From Fictibacillus phosphorivorans (GTDB taxonomy: Bacteria; Bacillota; Bacilli; Bacillales; Fictibacillaceae): a stretch of 64,000 nt of DNA. Where the stretch lies: assembly GCF_023715845.1 (NCBI RefSeq), contig NZ_JAMBOR010000006.1, positions 62,001 to 126,000 on the forward strand, given 5' to 3'. The stretch's first letter is position 1; every line of letters starts with the position of its first letter. The notes under the pieces are model-generated. The model saw only the letters and a list, made by a program, of their open reading frames with translations. It did not search any database and was not told the origin of the DNA. Shown piece by piece: positions 1 to 9,539 of the stretch. A program made the position numbers and the translations under genes.

Positions 1-475
1 TGACATTTCTTCGTTCCATTGCAGAAATTTTCACACCTCTATAAAAAATAAAATAGGCGTGTTCGGTATCTTTTGAGATTTTCACCACTTGAAACTTTGC
101 ATCTTTATCTAAAAATGTGCTGTTATTATGATTTAAGGCTTGAAATAATTTTGCAAGTTTATCCTTTAAATCTTCATCATCCTCTATAACTAATTTAGCT
201 ATATAATCGGCCTTTGTTAATTCATGATTATATTCTGCGGTATAAAATTTTTTGCCTTCTGCGCTGTCAATCTTTATGTTATTCAATTCTTTCTTTATTC
301 TCTTTTTTAACCATATTCTCAAGTCAGGATCTAATATCTCTTTTTTTGCAAAATATAGAGCATCACTTTGGTTTGCCTTAGAAACTAGATATACTTGCAA
401 ATCTAAAGTATCAAGCTCGTCATCTGTCATCATACTTATTCTATGAATAAAATTCCCGTTGCTATTCAAACCCAA
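1..475 (-). CDS. Unknown protein, 3' end beyond window; possibly DUF4868-like
   Basis: The minus strand is open from the left edge to a TGA at 484-482, with coding-like composition (charged helices, then an alternating beta-rich stretch around AYFIFYRGVKIS). I do not firmly recognise it. The general pattern weakly recalls DUF4868 proteins (KwaB of the Kiwa defence system), but no KwaA-like membrane gene is adjacent. I chose TTG at 475 because AGTGAG lies 5 nt upstream; ATG at 433 or 430 is possible but has no ribosome site. The same frame continues upstream of the TGA for 34 codons to an ATG at 586, so a longer gene cut by a nonsense codon is an alternative. The stop codon lies outside the window. 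Confidence 0.55.
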   Translation of the reverse strand, partial: MGLNSNGNFIHRISMMTDDELDTLDLQVYLVSKANQSDALYFAKKEILDPDLRIWLKKRIKKELNNIKIDSAEGKKFYTAEYNHELTKADYIAKLVIEDDEDLKDKLAKLFQALNHNNSTFLDKDAKFQVVKISKDTEHAYFIFYRGVKISAMERRNV

Positions 476-984
476 AAAAACTCACTGCCCTTCAATAGTA
501 TATAAAAGACTCATTTCGACAAAAATATCCGATTTCCTTTTTTGGGCGTATATTTGTTCAATTGTTGCTAATTCGGTAATTAACATTTAAATAACTACAA
601 CTTCTTTTGCGATATGAACTATTTGCCGAGCTTATAAAACACTATTTCTTATTTCTTCCTAATTAGTGTGCTACTCAACGCAGCGGGAGACTTTCGAAGC
701 GTTACCTACTCATTCAACTCTTTGATGTAACCCTTTTGAGGACTGAAACTCCCTTATTTTTACCGAAGTTGGGTAATCACAATTCACTTAAACCAAGAAC
801 ATTACGCACCAGTATAAATGTATAGTTTCTTGAAAATTATTCATATAACACTGCTTTCTTCAGTACACATTCTTCCATATTAGAAGTTATTTATTGCGCC
901 GTATCAGTCTACTCCGTAATAAAAGAACTCTCCCAATTCAAAAAGAGGGCTATATTTTTTATTTTGCACTCTACATTATTAATT
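476..984. other. Non-coding stretch
   Basis: No convincing gene is seen. The only open frame of note is the 34-codon frame (586-482, minus) in phase with the left-edge gene. The stretch is AT-rich with stop codons in all frames and may hold that gene's promoter. Confidence 0.4.
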
Positions 985-1554
985 CTATTGTTCCCATAAT
1001 CTTTTAAACTCTACTAAGTTGAAATGATCATCTAGTGTTAATTTATATACATCTGGTTTTGTAGTATTGCTCCAAAAATGATAATCAAATTCCTTATCAT
1101 AATAATTCAATGTACATGTCATGATACTCCCATGTATGCCTACTGCTACCCTTTTTCCACGATATTTAGAAACAATATGTTTCAAACCGCTTATTCCACG
1201 TTCTTGAACTTCTCGACTAGATTCACCACCCGGATACTTATAGATGGGGTTATCAAACACATATTTAATGGCTTCAAGTGGTTTATCAAAATGATAATCT
1301 CTTGATGCTAAGTCTCTCTCCTTGAAGCGGGAATCCAATTCAATTTCCTTATCTAAATACCTTGCTAGTCCTTCAACTGTTTGTATTGCTCTTACATATG
1401 GACTAGATATTATATGTTGAATATCCTCTTTTATCATTCTGTCGGTAATCTTTTGTGCGTCAGCCCAACCTTGTGCAGATAACTCTCTAGTTTCTTCGTT
1501 TTCTAAAGAAAAATCAGAATGAGCGTGTCTAATTAAATATATTTCTGTTTTCAT
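985..1554 (-). CDS. Histidine phosphatase (phosphoglycerate mutase-like) family protein
   Basis: This is a 189-residue branch-1 histidine phosphatase. The N-terminal LIRHAHSD carries the RHxH phosphohistidine signature. Further on come SSPYVRAIQT, the family's SxxxRAxQT block, and GIHGSIMTC, the second catalytic histidine. The length fits small cytosolic members (YhfR/PhoE-like); the substrate cannot be inferred. The start is ATG 1554, with GGATGGGGAG just upstream; a GTG six codons earlier lies inside that ribosome site. It stands alone, and its compact form suggests a passenger of the AT-rich island. It is probably a broad small-molecule phosphatase. Confidence 0.85.
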   Translation of the reverse strand: MKTEIYLIRHAHSDFSLENEETRELSAQGWADAQKITDRMIKEDIQHIISSPYVRAIQTVEGLARYLDKEIELDSRFKERDLASRDYHFDKPLEAIKYVFDNPIYKYPGGESSREVQERGISGLKHIVSKYRGKRVAVGIHGSIMTCTLNYYDKEFDYHFWSNTTKPDVYKLTLDDHFNLVEFKRLWEQ

Positions 1555-1635
1555 TAACTCCCCATCCTTCACCTTTTACTACATAGCAATCAATCCATTT
1601 TACTCTATGACTTTATTGTGACGAATCTCTAACAA

Positions 1636-1809
1636 CTAGTCTCCTAGTTCTTTCAATAAATCATCTGCTTCTTTTTCAATCTGTTTAATTTTATCTTCCC
1701 TTTTCTTCTTTCTTTCTTCTGTTAATTGAAGCATTGAGCGTTTTTGATTAATAGTCCTTGCCCATTTATTAATCTCCACAACTTTATTTTGTTTTTTCAA
1801 TTTAATCAC
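1636..1809 (-). CDS. Small highly charged hypothetical protein (57 aa)
   Basis: A GTG start at 1809, with AAAGGAT directly upstream, opens a 57-codon frame ending in TAG at 1636. The product is rich in Lys, Glu and Gln; its last 35 residues (from SMLQLTEERKKK to LLKELGD) should form one long amphipathic helix or coiled coil. TTG at 1798 would give better ribosome spacing and a 53-residue product. It matches no family I know. It sits upstream of the histidine phosphatase on the same strand, about 80 bp away. Confidence 0.5.
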   Translation of the reverse strand: MIKLKKQNKVVEINKWARTINQKRSMLQLTEERKKKREDKIKQIEKEADDLLKELGD

Positions 1810-2224
1810 TATCCTTTGGTATAATTATATTTTCTTCAATTTCTATTTTTCTATTTATTTGCATACTTTCTGACTTTAGCGCCGTTGTCATTTATATAAA
1901 CGATATAAGTGCCTTATACCTCTATGTGCCCTATCACTCATCAACTTAATGCTTTAATTGCCCTATCACGCTCTATCTTCGTACCTTTCGCTCCTTTCCT
2001 ATTGTATCTAATATATAATCCCTAAACAGGCAAAACACAAAATTCTGCGTAGATTTTCACCTTCGTTGATTACTTTATAAATAAGGTTAAATTAACTCAA
2101 ATCAATCCTCACATAGGGTCCCCTTTTTATTTGATACAAATTACTGTAAGATATAAACTATAAAATAAGAAGTACTCAATTATGTTTTTCATTCATAACC
2201 TTTGTTGGAAACGGTGGTATTAAG
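1810..2224. other. Intergenic AT-rich stretch
   Basis: No gene is apparent on either strand. It separates the minus-strand small gene from a plus-strand pair and probably carries divergent promoters; TTGATA at 2131 followed by TATAAA at 2152 is a possible but short-spaced promoter for the plus pair. Confidence 0.35.
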
Positions 2225-2416
2225 ATGATTTGTACTTGTGGTGGTGTATTATCAGTTACCCATATAGAGGAACCTCCCAGTAACTTAAAAAAACATGAGA
2301 AACTCTTATATGATAGAGTTTGTGATGTTGAGTGCCTGAAATGTGGAAAAGTACTTTATTCACAACCATATGACTTTGGTAGAAAACTGAATACTGTAAA
2401 ATCAACAAAGCCATAG
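2225..2416 (+). CDS. Small zinc-ribbon-like hypothetical protein (63 aa)
   Basis: A 63-residue protein with an N-terminal CTCGG and a central CLKCGK. The Cys pairs 30-odd residues apart suggest a small zinc ribbon similar in layout to YgiT/MqsA-type fingers, although the first pair is C-x-C rather than C-x2-C. GGTGG lies 8 nt upstream of the ATG. It lies 20 bp before the next plus-strand gene and probably forms a two-gene unit with it. Function unknown; a regulator or adaptor is only a guess. Confidence 0.55.
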   Translation: MICTCGGVLSVTHIEEPPSNLKKHEKLLYDRVCDVECLKCGKVLYSQPYDFGRKLNTVKSTKP

Positions 2417-2436
2417 AAATAGAATAGAGGTTATTT

Positions 2437-2676
2437 ATGGAGTTAGAATTAAAGAAGAGCCTAGAGCAATTATATTTAGATTACTACGACGGATTATACA
2501 CAGAACACCAATTAAAATTCATGTTATTAAAGGTATATAAACAATCTAATCTTTCTGATACGAGATGGTCTGAATTGATTCTTGATGCACAGTGGAAGCA
2601 CGCGACTGAAGAGGATTATGAAAATAAACGGAGACAATTACGTGAAGAAAATAAAGAAGATGGCGAAAAACTATAG
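2437..2676 (+). CDS. Hypothetical protein (79 aa)
   Basis: A 79-residue, strongly charged, probably all-helical soluble protein with aromatic clusters (YLDYYDGLY) and an acidic/basic C-terminal helix. It follows the zinc-ribbon-like gene by 20 bp and ends inside a bidirectional terminator shared with dptH. I do not recognise the family. Being convergent with the defence operon it is not part of that transcript. Confidence 0.5.
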   Translation: MELELKKSLEQLYLDYYDGLYTEHQLKFMLLKVYKQSNLSDTRWSELILDAQWKHATEEDYENKRRQLREENKEDGEKL

Positions 2677-2687
2677 CCATCTTCTTT
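2653..2687. terminator. Bidirectional intrinsic terminator
   Basis: AAAGAAGATGGC and GCCATCTTCTTT form a 12-bp perfect stem with an 11-nt loop. A T-rich run follows on the plus side (TATTATTATTTTTT). It overlaps the end of the 79-aa gene and serves convergent dptH. Confidence 0.75.
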
Positions 2688-2691
2688 ATTA

Positions 2692-5600
2692 TTATTTTTT
2701 ATTCTTAATGAATTGGGTTACCTTATAGATTTCGTTACTTGATATAAAAGGTACTTGTGCATAAATCAAATTAGGTTCTCCTGACAATCTAGCTGCTAAA
2801 TGGCCTTTCCCTAATAAATTCTCAGCACCTTTTTCCCCTAATGCAATCTCAGATGTACCTGAACTTCCAACTTTCAATATAAGTCTATTACCTAAATTAT
2901 CTCTTAGTTGCATTGGTAACGCATCTTTATCTGGTCTTTGTGCAGCGAATATTAGATGAATTCCTGCTGCCCTTGCTTTTACCCCTAACCTTTGAACTGT
3001 GGAAGATACAGTACTCTTATATTCATCTATTAACATCCAATCTGCAAACTCATCATGAATAAGAAAAATAAAAGGTAATTTTAATTCTTCAGGGACTTTT
3101 TCGTTGTATTCTTTCAGATTTGGTACTTTATATTCTCTAAACCTTAAATACCTATTTTCCATCTCATTTACAAGCTCTTCTAAAATCTCTGATGCTCGCT
3201 GTTGATCTATAACTATTCCTTCACTTAAATGAGGTAGTTCTTCAAGATTCTGATAATCAACTCCGTATTTCGGGTCAATCAAGTATATCTTAGCTGTTTC
3301 AACTGAGTTAGTGGCGCATATATCAAGTATCAACGTTTGGATTAATACGGATTTACCACTACCTGTTTCACCTGCAATTAGCGTGTGAGGGGCGTGTTGT
3401 TCGAGTCCACCAAAAGGTCCACCTAGATTTAAATAGAGCAACTCTCCATCAACTTCTTTTACACCCATAACAAAATTTAAATTGGTATCGTGTACGTCAT
3501 TTTTCAAGCTTCTTTTATTCCAAACATTCGCTAATGATATAGTTTCTCTTTCTGGTCTCTCTACAAAAACAACTATTTCACCGGGCTGAGGTAGTACATT
3601 AATAATATTTAAAGCGTGTGTGGTTAAAAGTTGTGATTTCTTTTTTTCAATATCCTCTACTCTTAAACGATCAGAGCCTTTTAACTTAATTATAGCAGCA
3701 TTTGGTGTTAATCTAGATTCTAAAACCTTCCCTTGAAGGTTATAGGTTGCCAATGCTGATTTTAAAGAATTAACTACGCTAGTTAACCATTCTTGATCCG
3801 ATAAACTATGACTTTCTTCATTGATATTATTAATTATCCATCCCTGAAGGCTGTTGCTACTTTCTTCAGTAAGCTTAGTCTTTGTGACAATAGGTTGTTG
3901 TTCTTCTTCTGTGTTACTAGAATTACGTTCTTCTATATCTTCATTCGTATCATTATTCTTACTGCTGTTAATATGGTCTCTTACTTCTTGTGTTCCACTA
4001 AACTGACTTTGTTCAGAATTCTGATTGTCCGTAGGTAATGAAGGACTGAATTTCTTCCATGTTACTTCAGTTGAAAATTGAGATCTTACTGTAAATAACG
4101 GTTTCTTTTCTAGGAGCGATAAAATTAATCCCCTTACAGACTCCCTTGAGTATACTTCTTGGTAACAGTTTTCTATATCAGTTATTTTTACTTGCTCACT
4201 CTCTATAGTGTCTGTTCCATCACTTGTTGGCACAAAAACATGTGAATACCCTTTTATTTCTATTTCTACCTTACCTGTTCTAATTAATTCTCTCCATTTT
4301 TCAATTGAAATTGTAGAGTTTTGCATAAAAATTGTGCCTTCTACAAGTAAGTCACTAATTTTGGACAACCATAAGTCTCTATCAAGACGACTAGGTACAC
4401 CGAATAATGCCTCATTTATTCTTAAAACAGTATCTATAAGTTGTTTTTTTGAGGTTTTTTTGGAATTCGAAAGATTTTTAATATCTACAAACTTAGCCTC
4501 CGTAACCAACAGTTTTAAGTAGTATTTTCCATCCTTCTCAAATGGACTAAGAGCAAGTATGTCTGCAATCTGCTCTTCTTTTTTGCCTAACCAGCTTGCA
4601 TAGTCATCAAGGAAATACCAGCCGATGCTTCCCTCTTCTTCAACCTCTTCTTTGGTAATTAACTTACTAAGGACCACTCCCATTAACTCACTGGCATATC
4701 GTCCTATTTTTGCCGCTCTTAAAACAATATCTCCTGATAACTCATTAGCTTCATTTATAAAATAGTCTGTTAACCAATCGATATCTTCATCATTGATACC
4801 TAAGTTTAGTGCCTTAAATTTTCTTTTTAATATTATTTTTAAGAGTTTAAGAGATGTTGTTGTAGAAACAACTAGGTTTGGACCATTAGTTTTATTATGT
4901 TGGTATTTTATCACATTGACACCTTGGCTTTTTAAAAGTCTTCTATCTAGTAGCTCATCATAATTTGCTACCCACTCGCCAAGCTTATGAGACTCTTCAA
5001 ACACATTTTTAGTTTCACTGTTTTGAAAGGTAATTTGCCTTGCTGGTAAAAAGTACCCCTCTGTTTCTTCATCCACACTTTCAGATATGCTTCTAATAAA
5101 GCTTAAATACTGCCATCCCTCGGCTAGCTGACTAGGGCATACTAGATAAGTAGTAGATTTTAATTCATCTTTTGCTGATGGACGACGTCGTGACCATCTA
5201 GCTGGAAATAACTCTAAATTACTCGGATTATAAGTTGTCTCTACTTTGGTCCACTCAAAATTAGATTGTCTGGATATTACATCCTGTAAAAACACTATAT
5301 CGTAAGGTTTACCTTCCTCTTTTTCTGAAACAGAAGATTGATGTGCCATTACTCCTATACGAAGCTTTGCCATAAAGTCGTTTGTTACTTCACTTGCAAC
5401 AAACATATCAGGATCAGAATCAGATCCTTCTACCATCTTTGAATATATCTGATTTAATTTATTTGTATCTCTATGTCTTAATACCACTTGACACCTTATA
5501 TTGTCATTTTTACTATTTAATTTCGAGATAGAGTCCACAATTGACAGTGGTAATCTTGTAGAATCGGAATTGTATAATACGACGCCTAAGTTTGCACCTT

Positions 5601-7995
5601 CATGGGGTTGCAACTCAAGATATCGCTCTAATAATCCAGTTAACTTTTCACTTGCATCTCTTGGATCTTCATTTGTTTCTTGATCAGTTACCTTAACAAT
5701 TGGCATTTCCATTAGACTGTAATCATAAAGAGAATCTGTAATTGATAATAATTCAGGGATGTCTTCCCCATTAAATCCTAAGCAAATCTCTGGATAATAT
5801 GAATGCTCAATATCATTTATAAGTTCATTGAAGAATAGCTTTGAATCTCCAAAGTCTATTTCTTTTGATGATAATAAGTAAATTATTATATTATTAATTT
5901 GTTGCATTTTCGTCGCAAGAGCAGACATCCTGAAAGGGTTCCAAGGAGGTATAATTGCTAAAGGTTTTGTGTCTCTTACCTCTACCACTCCTAATTTAAT
6001 AATTGGATACCAAAGATTAATCCGGTTAATGTCACCTTTTGCATATTTGGCAATTTTACTTAATAATTCTCCATATAGTATTGACTGTTGAGTGTGTGAC
6101 TCATTTATTAAGCCTTCTTCTACCCAGTGATTGAGAGCATTAGTGTACTCTTTAGAAAACCTCTCCCAAGAGTTAAGTATTTCTTGATAACCCGCTTCAT
6201 TAACTCTCCCCTCAACTCTAGAACTTTCTAATTCCTGAAGGAATTGCTTTGATATATCTTTATCTAACTCATATACTCCTACAAGAGAACCTCTATCTTG
6301 CCTATATACCGCCTGCAAGGTATAGATATCGTTTAGCGATATTCCTTGTAATTTTCCTTTTTTACTTATTGGGTTTTTCGCTACACTTGTGTGTTGAAAA
6401 GGATTTTCCTTTAATCTTCTCAAATCATTAAATAGCTCCATCCCAATTGCATTTGTTGCACCTTCCCAAACCAATTGAACTTTACAGTCTTGTTCTATGC
6501 CGTGTTCATCTTGATAGAATAGTTCAAAGTAAAATTTAATTTGTCTTGAACCTTTTGATATGGAGTTATTTGGCTTAAAAGGGTTTCCCTTCGCTTTTGC
6601 CCTTTTCTTTTCCTCTTCTATAAAGCTATCGTATTCGAAAAGATAACAAGTATCCCATTCTATTAAAGGTTTTGTTAATTTCTCTAACCCCTTATATCTA
6701 GTACAAAAATACAAGCCTAAATCGGTATTTAAATTTAGCCAAGCACTTCTTGAATCTCTCTTTTGAGTTTTAATTTTAATTACCTTTTTCCCACTTGAAG
6801 CTTCTGATTGTGCAAAAAGCCTTTCTATTGCTTGCATAAATCCAACTAAGAAGTCATTACACTCAATAGGCTTCCCATAAATAAACTTATCCCACTTGGC
6901 CTTTAATTTTTTATTGTTTTCAATTTGATATCTCTGCTTTTCATAGAATGCTATATCTTCCTCATTTGGTTCCCTTGCTTTTCTCTTATCCAATAGCTCT
7001 AGGTAGCTCTCATCTTCTTCCGTAATTAAATCTGAATACTCATCCTCTAGGAATTCCTTAGTTTCCTCAGCTAGTGTTGTTTTTTTGGAGATTTTTATAC
7101 CTGAGAAAAAAGTACCAATATGGTCTTGTTCCCATTCATAGTTTGCTAACACCTCAGATTCTTCATTCCATCCGGGCTTAGATTCTATGAACTTTAATAT
7201 AGCAGGATGTATATCTTCAGGAATGTATTCTTTAGCATCTTCAAACGAATTTTTAAGTTGATCATTTTCTATTACATCTCTAGAAGGGGTTAACTTATGA
7301 AGAAAATAACTTCTCTTTTCTTTTAATTCTTTAAATGCTGCTGCCCACTTATTTTTATAGGTTAACCGATTGTCAGGGATACTATAGAAACAACCAGAAT
7401 CTCTAGGAATTTTTAGGGCGGGTAATGCCCAGCCTAACCCCTCGATAAGAGAAGTTCCATCTTCATCTATACTTTTTCTAGTACTTACAATAAACTTACT
7501 AAACATTTCTAAGCTACAATCGTTAATACTAAGTAATCCTGTTAAGGCTTTTCCCCATATATTTAGTAGTCTATCACTTCCATTTATAGAGGGTAAATCG
7601 TTCGATACCACTTTTATCCAAAGATTAGTATTTACTTTTAGATCATTAGCTCCTATAGTATAAATATTCCTTAACGATTGGCCTTGGTCGTCGTTATTAT
7701 TTGCCAACAGTAGTACTGGTTTATCAGTATGGGTATGTCGTAACCTAGTCGTTCTTTCTCTAGTAATAATACTATCAGGTAAATCGTTACCAACAGCTAG
7801 TTCTAGCGGTATTTTTATATCAATTATGTCTTTAAGGTAATTATCATTTAAGATTTCTTTACATATCACGGATACCTGCGGACCGGACAATCTATCCAAT
7901 AAAAATCTAGCAGTTCCATCCGAAGATTCATTCTCTATATTAGACTTTAAATATTCAACCGCTACTTTTCCAATTAACTCTAAATGATTCATCAT
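2692..7995 (-). CDS. dptH: DptH (SspH): FtsK/HerA-type DNA translocase of phosphorothioation-dependent restriction
   Basis: A 1767-residue protein, the size expected for DptH, the motor/effector of the DptFGH restriction complex acting with phosphorothioate (PT) DNA modification. The long N-terminal part has no motif I can name and includes a low-complexity acidic Asn/Ser-rich linker. The last 230 residues are an FtsK/SpoIIIE-HerA ATPase: Walker A GETGSGKS near 1542, Walker B FLIHDEF near 1645, then a GIHLIFAAQRP block. The start is ATG 7995, overlapping the dptG stop as ATGA with AAGGA 6 nt upstream; ATG 7992 is the alternative. It is last in dptF-dptG-dptH. The family assignment rests on the ATPase plus gene order. 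Confidence 0.88.
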   Translation of the reverse strand: MMNHLELIGKVAVEYLKSNIENESSDGTARFLLDRLSGPQVSVICKEILNDNYLKDIIDIKIPLELAVGNDLPDSIITRERTTRLRHTHTDKPVLLLANNNDDQGQSLRNIYTIGANDLKVNTNLWIKVVSNDLPSINGSDRLLNIWGKALTGLLSINDCSLEMFSKFIVSTRKSIDEDGTSLIEGLGWALPALKIPRDSGCFYSIPDNRLTYKNKWAAAFKELKEKRSYFLHKLTPSRDVIENDQLKNSFEDAKEYIPEDIHPAILKFIESKPGWNEESEVLANYEWEQDHIGTFFSGIKISKKTTLAEETKEFLEDEYSDLITEEDESYLELLDKRKAREPNEEDIAFYEKQRYQIENNKKLKAKWDKFIYGKPIECNDFLVGFMQAIERLFAQSEASSGKKVIKIKTQKRDSRSAWLNLNTDLGLYFCTRYKGLEKLTKPLIEWDTCYLFEYDSFIEEEKKRAKAKGNPFKPNNSISKGSRQIKFYFELFYQDEHGIEQDCKVQLVWEGATNAIGMELFNDLRRLKENPFQHTSVAKNPISKKGKLQGISLNDIYTLQAVYRQDRGSLVGVYELDKDISKQFLQELESSRVEGRVNEAGYQEILNSWERFSKEYTNALNHWVEEGLINESHTQQSILYGELLSKIAKYAKGDINRINLWYPIIKLGVVEVRDTKPLAIIPPWNPFRMSALATKMQQINNIIIYLLSSKEIDFGDSKLFFNELINDIEHSYYPEICLGFNGEDIPELLSITDSLYDYSLMEMPIVKVTDQETNEDPRDASEKLTGLLERYLELQPHEGANLGVVLYNSDSTRLPLSIVDSISKLNSKNDNIRCQVVLRHRDTNKLNQIYSKMVEGSDSDPDMFVASEVTNDFMAKLRIGVMAHQSSVSEKEEGKPYDIVFLQDVISRQSNFEWTKVETTYNPSNLELFPARWSRRRPSAKDELKSTTYLVCPSQLAEGWQYLSFIRSISESVDEETEGYFLPARQITFQNSETKNVFEESHKLGEWVANYDELLDRRLLKSQGVNVIKYQHNKTNGPNLVVSTTTSLKLLKIILKRKFKALNLGINDEDIDWLTDYFINEANELSGDIVLRAAKIGRYASELMGVVLSKLITKEEVEEEGSIGWYFLDDYASWLGKKEEQIADILALSPFEKDGKYYLKLLVTEAKFVDIKNLSNSKKTSKKQLIDTVLRINEALFGVPSRLDRDLWLSKISDLLVEGTIFMQNSTISIEKWRELIRTGKVEIEIKGYSHVFVPTSDGTDTIESEQVKITDIENCYQEVYSRESVRGLILSLLEKKPLFTVRSQFSTEVTWKKFSPSLPTDNQNSEQSQFSGTQEVRDHINSSKNNDTNEDIEERNSSNTEEEQQPIVTKTKLTEESSNSLQGWIINNINEESHSLSDQEWLTSVVNSLKSALATYNLQGKVLESRLTPNAAIIKLKGSDRLRVEDIEKKKSQLLTTHALNIINVLPQPGEIVVFVERPERETISLANVWNKRSLKNDVHDTNLNFVMGVKEVDGELLYLNLGGPFGGLEQHAPHTLIAGETGSGKSVLIQTLILDICATNSVETAKIYLIDPKYGVDYQNLEELPHLSEGIVIDQQRASEILEELVNEMENRYLRFREYKVPNLKEYNEKVPEELKLPFIFLIHDEFADWMLIDEYKSTVSSTVQRLGVKARAAGIHLIFAAQRPDKDALPMQLRDNLGNRLILKVGSSGTSEIALGEKGAENLLGKGHLAARLSGEPNLIYAQVPFISSNEIYKVTQFIKNKK

Positions 7996-9539
7996 ACACC
8001 ATCCTTTGCAAAAGGATTCTCTACATATGCACAAGCATCAGACAACCTTCTTAGTAATCCCATACTAGAAAGCCTTTGTTCTAGCCTTTGTGAATTATCC
8101 GAGAAAGCTTCTTGATCAGCTTGACCTGAATTAATAACCTCTGTTGCCTCTTTATCGCCAATGATAAAACCATACTTTTCAAAAAGCTTCTTCAGAAAGT
8201 CTTGGAACTCCATTCTTTCAGGTACATTTGCTAATACTAACGTCTTTAAGAGACTGTCTGTTGGTGCATATCTAATTCGTTGACTATTTCTACTTGAGGA
8301 GAATCCTATTTCTCTTCCCCATACCCTATGGAAGTTGTTAACGTGCTGTTTATGTCTTGCAATTGCTTTGTCCACTAACTCTTCTACCAATGAGTCAATA
8401 TTTTCTGATAATAAATCATCGTTATTTGATGGCCATAAGAATTGTCTATTTAATAACTTTTGCGCTTCAAAAAATGGATCAGGAAAGCTTTGTAAGCTTT
8501 TCCACTCCTCTGTTTCTTTGATGCTTCTTATATAATGCTCTAAAGCTTGTCTAGAAAGGTTATTATTGTTAATATATGAATCTGATGCGAGATCCCTGAT
8601 AATTGTTTTTTTAGGCGCCAATATTTCTAAAATAAACTGGGTTTTATTACTCTGTTTAAGAACATCTTTTGACCTATTAAGAAAATAGATAATCATGTGT
8701 AGGCCCGTAATATTTACTATATGTGGTATAGTATCGTATGCCGGTATCTTATTATTAAATATATTTATCCAATCTTCAGCCATATTAGTGTACTCTGGTA
8801 AATATTCATAAGGCAGGTAGGATCCTGTTGAATCTCTTGCCACTTCTGCCTTTCCATAATTCGGCTGCAATAATTGGGCTAATCTGTTATATATTGACTT
8901 TGAATTGATGATATTTGGTTCAAGAAAGCTCAAAAGCTCTTCCCCTTTTGTTGAACGGGAAAGCATTAAGTATAACAGCTCACCAGTTCTTCCAAAGAAC
9001 CTTCTATCATTTTGAACTTTATTCCCATTCACCCTCAAATCTTCATATAAGCACTCTTTGCCATAGGGAAAGATAAATTGGGAACTCCATCTTTTATTAT
9101 TTTCTCCTTCAATAGTATTACTTTGAAGAAATTTAACTGTTTCGTAGAACTTGTCGAAGGTGTCAAAGTTTTCCTTTAAATAGGACAGATTCGGGTAATC
9201 ACTTCCTCCGAAATTCTGCTCAGCTAATTTTATCCAATCGCTCCAAGCTTTTTGTTCATCATTGGTTGCTTGATAGTCCCGATATACAATTTCCATAAAA
9301 GGATTATTAAAAAGTATATTCCTTAAATAAATTCTAGTATATGGACTATATGCCAACGTATTATACTCTTGTTCCATAAATGCTCTTGCTCTTTCGCACT
9401 CTGAGTTTAATACTCCCATGAATTCCATTAAACAAAGCCACGGTGTTTGTTCATCGTATAATCTATGACCCCAAATTGCCTCATCTACCCAAAAATCCGA
9501 CTTTATATTGTTAGATGTTCGTGGAAGAGTATTTAGCAT
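7992..9539 (-). CDS. dptG: DptG (SspG) homologue
   Basis: A 515-residue soluble protein without recognisable catalytic motifs, lying between DptF and DptH as DptG does in PT-dependent restriction operons. The function comes from synteny and size rather than from a motif. Its start overlaps the dptF stop by one base (TAATG) and its stop overlaps the dptH start (ATGA), so the three are probably translationally coupled and made in fixed ratio. It is Asn-rich and AT-rich like the rest of the island. Confidence 0.75.
   Translation of the reverse strand: MLNTLPRTSNNIKSDFWVDEAIWGHRLYDEQTPWLCLMEFMGVLNSECERARAFMEQEYNTLAYSPYTRIYLRNILFNNPFMEIVYRDYQATNDEQKAWSDWIKLAEQNFGGSDYPNLSYLKENFDTFDKFYETVKFLQSNTIEGENNKRWSSQFIFPYGKECLYEDLRVNGNKVQNDRRFFGRTGELLYLMLSRSTKGEELLSFLEPNIINSKSIYNRLAQLLQPNYGKAEVARDSTGSYLPYEYLPEYTNMAEDWINIFNNKIPAYDTIPHIVNITGLHMIIYFLNRSKDVLKQSNKTQFILEILAPKKTIIRDLASDSYINNNNLSRQALEHYIRSIKETEEWKSLQSFPDPFFEAQKLLNRQFLWPSNNDDLLSENIDSLVEELVDKAIARHKQHVNNFHRVWGREIGFSSSRNSQRIRYAPTDSLLKTLVLANVPERMEFQDFLKKLFEKYGFIIGDKEATEVINSGQADQEAFSDNSQRLEQRLSSMGLLRRLSDACAYVENPFAKDGV

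Noticed and set aside
476..984. Possible attachment site match between AATTAGTGTGC here and AATTAGCGTGC near 21.02 kb
   Set aside because: Only 10 of 11 bases agree and AT-rich flanks differ; not enough for a claim of island ends.
7996..8034. Upstream TTG start for dptH
   Set aside because: It would overlap dptG by 43 bp; the ATGA junction with AAGGA 6 nt upstream fits a normal start.
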